In this document: one piece after another, positions 58,312-64,000 of the stretch
Layout: each line of letters opens with the position of its first letter
Numbering within the stretch: position 1 is the first letter of the stretch
Source of the DNA: Liolophura sinensis
Lineage: Eukaryota; Mollusca; Polyplacophora; Chitonida; Chitonidae
Assembly: GCF_032854445.1 (NCBI RefSeq)
Contig: NC_088302.1
Span: 15,559,338 to 15,623,337, forward strand
DNA: 64,000 nt
Direction of reading: 5' to 3'
Notes under the pieces: generated by a model
What the model was told of the DNA's origin: nothing
The model's database searches: none
The model's input: only the letters and a program-made list of their open reading frames with translations
Program-made: the position numbers and the translations under genes

Positions 58312-60660
58312 CGTACAGTGCATGTCATTAAGGTATTAATGATACCCAGCCTCATTGTGGGATATATCTCCATCCCCAGAGGGATTAGCCTGATTGTAGT
58401 GGTCAAGGGATGGGAGATTCGCCCCTTTGATGATCTTCCATAGACAAAGTTCAAACACGCCGATCAAACTGCATCTGTCATTAATCTATGTTCCGTATTA
58501 CCTCACGACTACTTCATTTCTAACGCGAGAAGCGATCAATAGAGCCGACACGACCAACACCATCGAGTGCTCCTAGTCTAGACCAGACAACCTTTTGCTC
58601 ACAAAAAAATACGCTGCGTGACAACTCGGTTCTAATTAATGAAACCTTTATACAGAACGCAAAGACAAGCAACAGACGATTTGTGATCTCAATTACACCT
58701 GGCTCTGGTCTCAGAGAATGATTGCTCGCTTCTATGCCTAGCAAGAGTATTCTTAATACCGCTATTGTGGTTGCTTGCCAAGAAACCTAACGGATATATG
58801 TATTCAATACTGATTACTTTTGCGCATGTTTCTCCCCAGATCATGGTGATCAAGGCCCAAGAGTGTTAACATTTGTTTCTCACTATATGTGTGGCTGATT
58901 GATTGCGCTTGCAAATCGATCAGTTTACTTCAGTTGAATTCAATATTTATTCGGAAATAAAATCAGGCATAGTAAGGACAGTAAACACTCATAAAATAGT
59001 GGCATTGGAGCAATGTCTGTCGACATTGAATATACAACGTTTAATAAAAGCTTTCTAAATGTTATTTTAAATGTATAATCAGTACTGTGATATGATTACA
59101 CACAGGTAATAATTGTTCTCTTCTGTGAAATATACAAGATTAATTTTCTAGTATATTAAACTAATTTCGTACACATGAAATATTAGGCAGAGTAATTTAT
59201 GGTGACAAGAACAAAACACTGATGTATGATGGGGCAAAGATTTAGACCCTGCTTAAACAATTTCAGTAGTCGATTAAAGGTTACTCACAATTTAAGCGAA
59301 ATATTCAGCTTTTCTTCTCATCTCATTTACAGAATGCGTGCTCTATCTTAAACATTCAAACAACAGCGCCACGAAAGCAGGTAAGGCCATCATTAAAACG
59401 CAACCGATAAAGGCAATGTGATGGAAAATAAGGCCTTTAACATGTTAAACTGAAGCTATTTGTATGCTAAACATGTGTTGTTTATATCCAGGTAATAAGC
59501 ATGTTGGGAGTGTTTATTATCACTTGCGTAAAATAAACATGCTTACGTTTTTAAAATATAAACATGATTGTTATTTACTGGTTGTCAAAGAGTGTTTACA
59601 AATTAAGCATGGTGTTGGGATGATCACTTTTAAGTGGCACATAATTACGCACGTTTACTATCTGTTGTAATCAGATGTTTATCCCGCGTTTTAAATGTTA
59701 AGCATCTATTTTTTCGGTGTATGCAGGTTATATATTATCCGCTATTTGTTTCATGCTGATAACGTTTGCATTCTACTTGAATGCGGTGGACATTCCTAAA
59801 TATAAATTCACAGATACAACAGTCATGTAAACCTTTGAATAAGCTAAACGTTATGCGAATCTGTCATTGTATCAAGCATGGGAGAATATTTCTAGAGCCC
59901 AGTGGTTCACATGAATCAGTAATTTGCCTCTTTATTCAACACTATTTCAAGTCAGGTCGAATCTTTATTAGCTTAACAACTTTAATATCGAGACGTTAAT
60001 TTCCTAAGCAAGCTTCTGCACTAGGAACCCAAACTATGGTTAATAAAGAGTGCTGGCAGTTTGGCTCGGCTTATAGTGGGAAACGGTCTCCAACAGAATC
60101 TATAGCACAGGCATGGTCGCCATAAAACGGCTGTACGTCTGAAACAGGTCATCAAATTTCTAAAAAAAGAGCCATTTCACTCGCAGGATAAATCATAGCC
60201 ACCTTTGCATGGCCCAGAAACTTCATCTGCCGTTGAGCTCTGACCGGTTAGATGTTCCGTCCCCTTTTAATGTCCGGATTTGTCGGAAATGTGTCTTTCG
60301 GGGGACTATTCAATATCTGCGTTACTTCTGAAGTGAACGTCCAGCGAACAACATAATTGTAATACTATGTGGCATTTCCCAACTCTGGCAACCACTCCTT
60401 TATCTAAACCCAGCTTTCCAATTCCCTACTCGTCCGAAGGCTGTTTTTGTTATTGCTGTAAGTGATCTAAATTTGATCATTGAGGACAACGCTATGTTGA
60501 ACTTAAATGTTTCGAAGAATTTTAATTCCCAGCGCTAAAGGCTAAAATGTGTCAATGATTTTCTCTTCGGGATTAGGAATATGGGGATTCGTATGTCGCT
60601 AAGTATACTGTGACCTTGAATCGACTTCTATCTGTCCCACATCCAACATTCCTTGTGAGC
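58312..60660 (+). repeat. R2 array, E and A blocks 3
   Basis: E at 58320-58530. A starts near 58976 and continues to about 60560 (CATAAAACGGCTGTACGTCTGAAACAGGTC at 60120). It has an AT-rich insertion at about 59430-59750 that unit 1 lacks. Confidence 0.85.
59430..59755. repeat. insertion made of TAARCATG and GTTTA words
   Basis: GCTAAACATG, TAATAAGCATG, AATAAACATGC, TATAAACATG and ATTAAGCATGG alternate with GTTTAT, GTTTAC and TGTTTAT. Between the flanks GATGGAAAATAAG and GATAACGTTTGCATTCTACTT, unit 1 (39350-39460) has unrelated and much shorter sequence. Confidence 0.6.
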
Positions 60661-60689
60661 TACGCCATGTTTATTAATCATCCTAGAAC

Positions 60690-61490
60690 ACACCGTAGCT
60701 AGGGCTGTGCATAAATAAAAAGGATAAAACAAATGTCCTAAACACATATCTATTTTATTCATCTACTTTTCCTTGATAGCCGTTGGAACTGCGTGGAAGT
60801 ATTTATTACCATAAATTAAATAGGTACAAATATGTGCAAATCACAATTTCGATCAAATTAGCAATTTCTAAGTTTCCATCTCTGTGCAAATGAGATGAGC
60901 TCATGAATGTCGAACAAACCGCGACCAACCCATGATGAAGTGGGGTGTGTGGTCCACAATAACTTCCTATGCATTCATTATGGCCTTACGTAAGAAGTTG
61001 GTAAGTACTTGCATAGGTAAAGAAGATGGTAAGTACTTGCATAGGTATGTTTGTTTCTGTATGTATGCTTGAGAGTTTACCTCTTAACAATTTTCAGTCA
61101 AATGGCAATGAGCAGTCATTAGGTGTGTTTACGCATACTGTTTTTTTCTGGCAAGACGAGTTCATTTCGATAATGTCCTGCCTCAGCTGAAGTATCATGC
61201 CAGCATTTTGGTGTGTAGCTAAATCTGACCAGTGTCTTGAAAATACACAAAAGGCAGGTTTGAGAACAGCTTAAAACACTTCTCTCATATGCATAGGTAT
61301 ACATCTTTAAGAGATGCTTCCAATAAACCTGAAATAATTAAAACTTGTCAGGGCAAAGTTTACATTTAACAAAACATGACAACATCAACATATTCTATAA
61401 ACATTAAAGTGATAAAACGCATCTGTGTCTAATTGCAGCACAAACAACAGCAGTGGCTTTATTCATGACAGTACTCAGATAGGAAATATA
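60690..61490 (+). repeat. R2 array, D block 4
   Basis: GGCTGTGCATAAATAAAAAGG then TATCTATTTTATTCATCTAC, AACACTTCTCTCATATGCATAGG and GTCTAATTGCAGCACAAAC. It includes a small direct repeat GGTAAGTACTTGCATAGGTA at 61009 and 61029. Confidence 0.8.
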
Positions 61491-61494
61491 CACA

Positions 61495-62660
61495 TACAGT
61501 GTATGTCATTAAGGTATTAATGATACCCAGCCTTGTGGTGGGATATATGTTCATCCCCAGGGATTAGCCGAACTGTAGTGGTCAAGGAGACGTTGGGAGA
61601 TCCGCACCTTTGATGATCTTCCACAGACAAAGTTCAACCATGCCAACCAAACTGTCTATTATCTATGTTCTGTATTACCTCACAACCACTTCATTTCTAA
61701 CGCGAGAATACAGACACAAAATAGCAGCAATGGGGCAAAGCCCAAAAAATTATGCTAATAAATACCTTCAAGGTGGTAAAATACAATTAAACAAAGGTAT
61801 GTACACAATCCTTACAATCATAAATAAACTACACATGCTACATACTATGCACAACTGTAGTGTGATTACGTTTGCACAGTGCTGTATGCAGTACACATTA
61901 CCATACGTATATTCACAGGCACATGTCAAGCCAGCCCTAGGGAAACTAAGAATTATGCCGATCTGTCATCGTATCAAGAGATGGGGAAAACATCAGGAGT
62001 TCAGTGGTTCACATGAATCCATATTTTGCCCTGTGACACAACACTATTTCAACTAGATTCAGGTCGAATCGTTATTAACTTAGCGATTCAATTGACGAGG
62101 GGTTAAATTCTAAGCGAGCCTACGCACTAGCAACCCAAAGTATGGTGAATAACAGAGTTGGCAGTTTGGCTCGTCTTAGTTGGAAATGGTCTCCGACAGA
62201 GTTTACGGCACAGGCAAGGTCGCCATAAATCGGCTGTACGTCTGATACAGGTCGGCAAATTGCTAAGAGAGAGTCATTATACTCATGGGATAAATCATAG
62301 CCACTTTTCCATGGCCCAGACACTTCTGACGCTTAATCTGTCATGGAGCTCTGACTGATCTTATTTTCAGTACCCTATTAATGACTAACTTCGTGGAAAA
62401 GTGTTTTAAGGGGGACATTTCAGTATATATCTTTTGAAGTAAACGTCCACTGAACGACACGATATCATGTTGCATTTGCCAAATCTGGCAGCCCTTCCTT
62501 TATCGAAATACAGCTGTCCAATTGCAATCTCGTCCCATGGCTGTGCTGTTATCCCTGTATCAAGTGATCTTAATTTGATCAACGTTGACAATGCTATGCT
62601 GAACTCTAAACATTTCCAAAAATTTAATTCGCTGCGCTTTAGGAAATTTTGCATTTGAAA
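61495..62660 (+). repeat. R2 array, E and A blocks 4
   Basis: E at 61495-61710, a segment at 61830-61950 matching 49920-50060, then A at 61980-62650 (CGGCTGTACGTCTGATACAGG at 62230). E and A lie much closer here than in unit 1, so about 1 kb between them has been lost. Confidence 0.85.
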
Positions 62661-62679
62661 TTCGGGAAAGTTATGCAAG

Positions 62680-63280
62680 GCTGGAAAACTTTGCCAATAA
62701 ATCTGAATACTCATAGATTCCGGATGATTTCGCTTCTCTTACGCTATAATCCTAGCAGCGACCACTTGAGAGGGCAACTGTGGCGGCCAATTTCAAGAGC
62801 ACATCAAACTGTCGCAGAATAATCACGTGTCATGATGGGGTAAGTCCTTTAGGGCTCAAAGCATAGTTCATATTCAGGGGAATATAGAAGAATAAACTGC
62901 GACTCATTGTTTGCTGGCACGCATACCAATCATTCAATTCCATATCGGAAGAAGATTGACAATTTCAGAACATATCATATAAAATTGGAATCCAAAGAAT
63001 AATTCCGCTGCCTGTCAAACATCATTGTGACTCCGGACTTCAGGGCATGATGATTACGTGAGGGAAAAACTTCTTGTCTCAGCAAAAAAAATCACCCGAT
63101 CATGGAGTTGAGATTTCCATATTCCATGAATTTCCGTGATCAATGCATTCGACATGGAAATTGATTAGCTATAAAGGCTGCCAAAATTAGTTTTGTGGTC
63201 CTCGGAGGCTATGGGGAAATAGACCCGAGGTTTAGTTGAGTAAGGGATTGGATGGCAGACCGACTTGCCAGAAGACTTGC
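62680..63280 (+). repeat. R2 array, B block 3
   Basis: Aligns with B block 2 over the whole length, keeping the CACGTG and ATATAAAAT/ATATAGAAG positions with small changes. The TATA-like word in B1 and B2 is ATATAGAAGAATAAAC here. Confidence 0.9.
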
Positions 63281-64000
63281 TGACTGAGTTCACTTCTGGG
63301 ACACACAGAACTGTTCGCTTACATATATTTGCCGTGTAATTAATGAACCATAATACTGATTGACTAGTTTAGTGATTGATCGACTTCCTATAGTGCACAT
63401 ATTTGCTTGTCATCTGACTTAAGAGCAAACGGTCAGAACGAGTATTCCGAAGCAATGCCGCACAACCTCCCTTTGCTCAAAAGCAAAAGACTAAAACAGA
63501 GAGAATAAAACTAGAGCAGCGATGAGTGTGGTATTTGGCAAATGGTCACGGTATAATCCAGTCTCTGATCAATTTACTTCAGGTAGGGTTTAATTCTAAC
63601 TGCTCATCTGAATGCTCAAAACCTAGCAATTTACACCTCTATCACTATGGTTTAAGCAGAATTTGCTAACAACAAATGTGGTGATATTACTCGCACTTTA
63701 CTGTCGCTGGTATAAAATTTAATAAACATATACATGAAAACAATACGGATGCGCCATGTGGGACGTCAGAAATCAATACAATCGCTACTTTATCCTGATG
63801 TTGGCTGATGATTTTGACATTTTTATGTAAGCACTGCTAAATATAGATCACATATAAAGTTCCTCGCACACTTCCAGTATAAAAGAATTACCGTATTTTT
63901 AAAGCCATTGTCACATTTTCCTTAACATTCTCATTTTACTCTCCACTGGTCTGTTAGGAGATTATATTTTATCGATACAGAAGCCATGGTAATGCGAGAT
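63281..64000. repeat. R2 array, I block 3, runs off the window
   Basis: TTTGGCAAATGGTCAC, GGCTGATGATTTTGACATTTTTATG and CGATACAGAAGCCATGGTAATGCGAGAT match I block 2 to the last base, so the array continues beyond 64 kb. Confidence 0.85.

Noticed and set aside
41009-63200. B blocks as long terminal repeats of one 10-kb retrotransposon
   Set aside because: The spacing invited the idea, but the blocks lack TG...CA ends, there are three of them, and no gag or pol sequence is found between them.

Overview
The window looks like gene-poor, repeat-rich DNA from an animal, most likely a mollusc or another lophotrochozoan. The signs are AT-rich sequence, three tRNA-headed SINE families that share one 3' tail, Tc1, PIF/Harbinger and EnSpm-type transposon remains, a reverse-transcriptase fossil, long (AT)n tracts, and a single-exon LicD-family gene of a kind that is expanded in molluscs. 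The species itself cannot be read from the sequence.

Layout. 0-5.3 kb: a degenerate retroelement-like reading frame (minus), a dead Tc1 transposase (minus), an (AT)n tract, an EnSpm/tnp2-like transposase fossil (plus) followed by 51-bp tandem repeats and a field of GAGGTGTA motifs. 5.4-22.4 kb: SINEs plus at least four diverged direct copies of a long non-coding repeat, here called R1. One R1 copy is split by a Tc1 element whose 335-residue transposase is intact, with DD34E triad and inverted ends visible. 22.4-33 kb: the lowest-repeat part, holding the only convincing host gene, an intronless 416-residue type II membrane protein of the LicD/fukutin-like phosphotransferase family (27558-28808). 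33-64 kb: a mosaic, large-unit repeat array, here called R2, made of recurring blocks labelled C, D, E, F, G, H, A, B and I. It runs off the right end. Inside it sit a reverse-transcriptase fossil flanked by inverted H blocks, and a 3.6-kb Harbinger element with both of its genes broken.

A 200-base run of N at 56059-56258 separates two stretches of about 2.06 kb that are nearly identical. The sequence left of the gap and the sequence right of it match exactly from the gap outwards, so this is probably two contig ends that overlap but were never merged, rather than a real duplication.

How it fits together: the LicD-like enzyme is the only candidate for organismal function. Everything else is mobile DNA in layers. 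SINE-C sits inside SINE-B, Tc1 sits inside R1, and Harbinger sits inside R2, which gives a relative order of insertion. The most unusual feature is R2, in particular its roughly 520-580-bp B block, which stays about 95% alike among copies while other blocks have drifted to roughly 75%.
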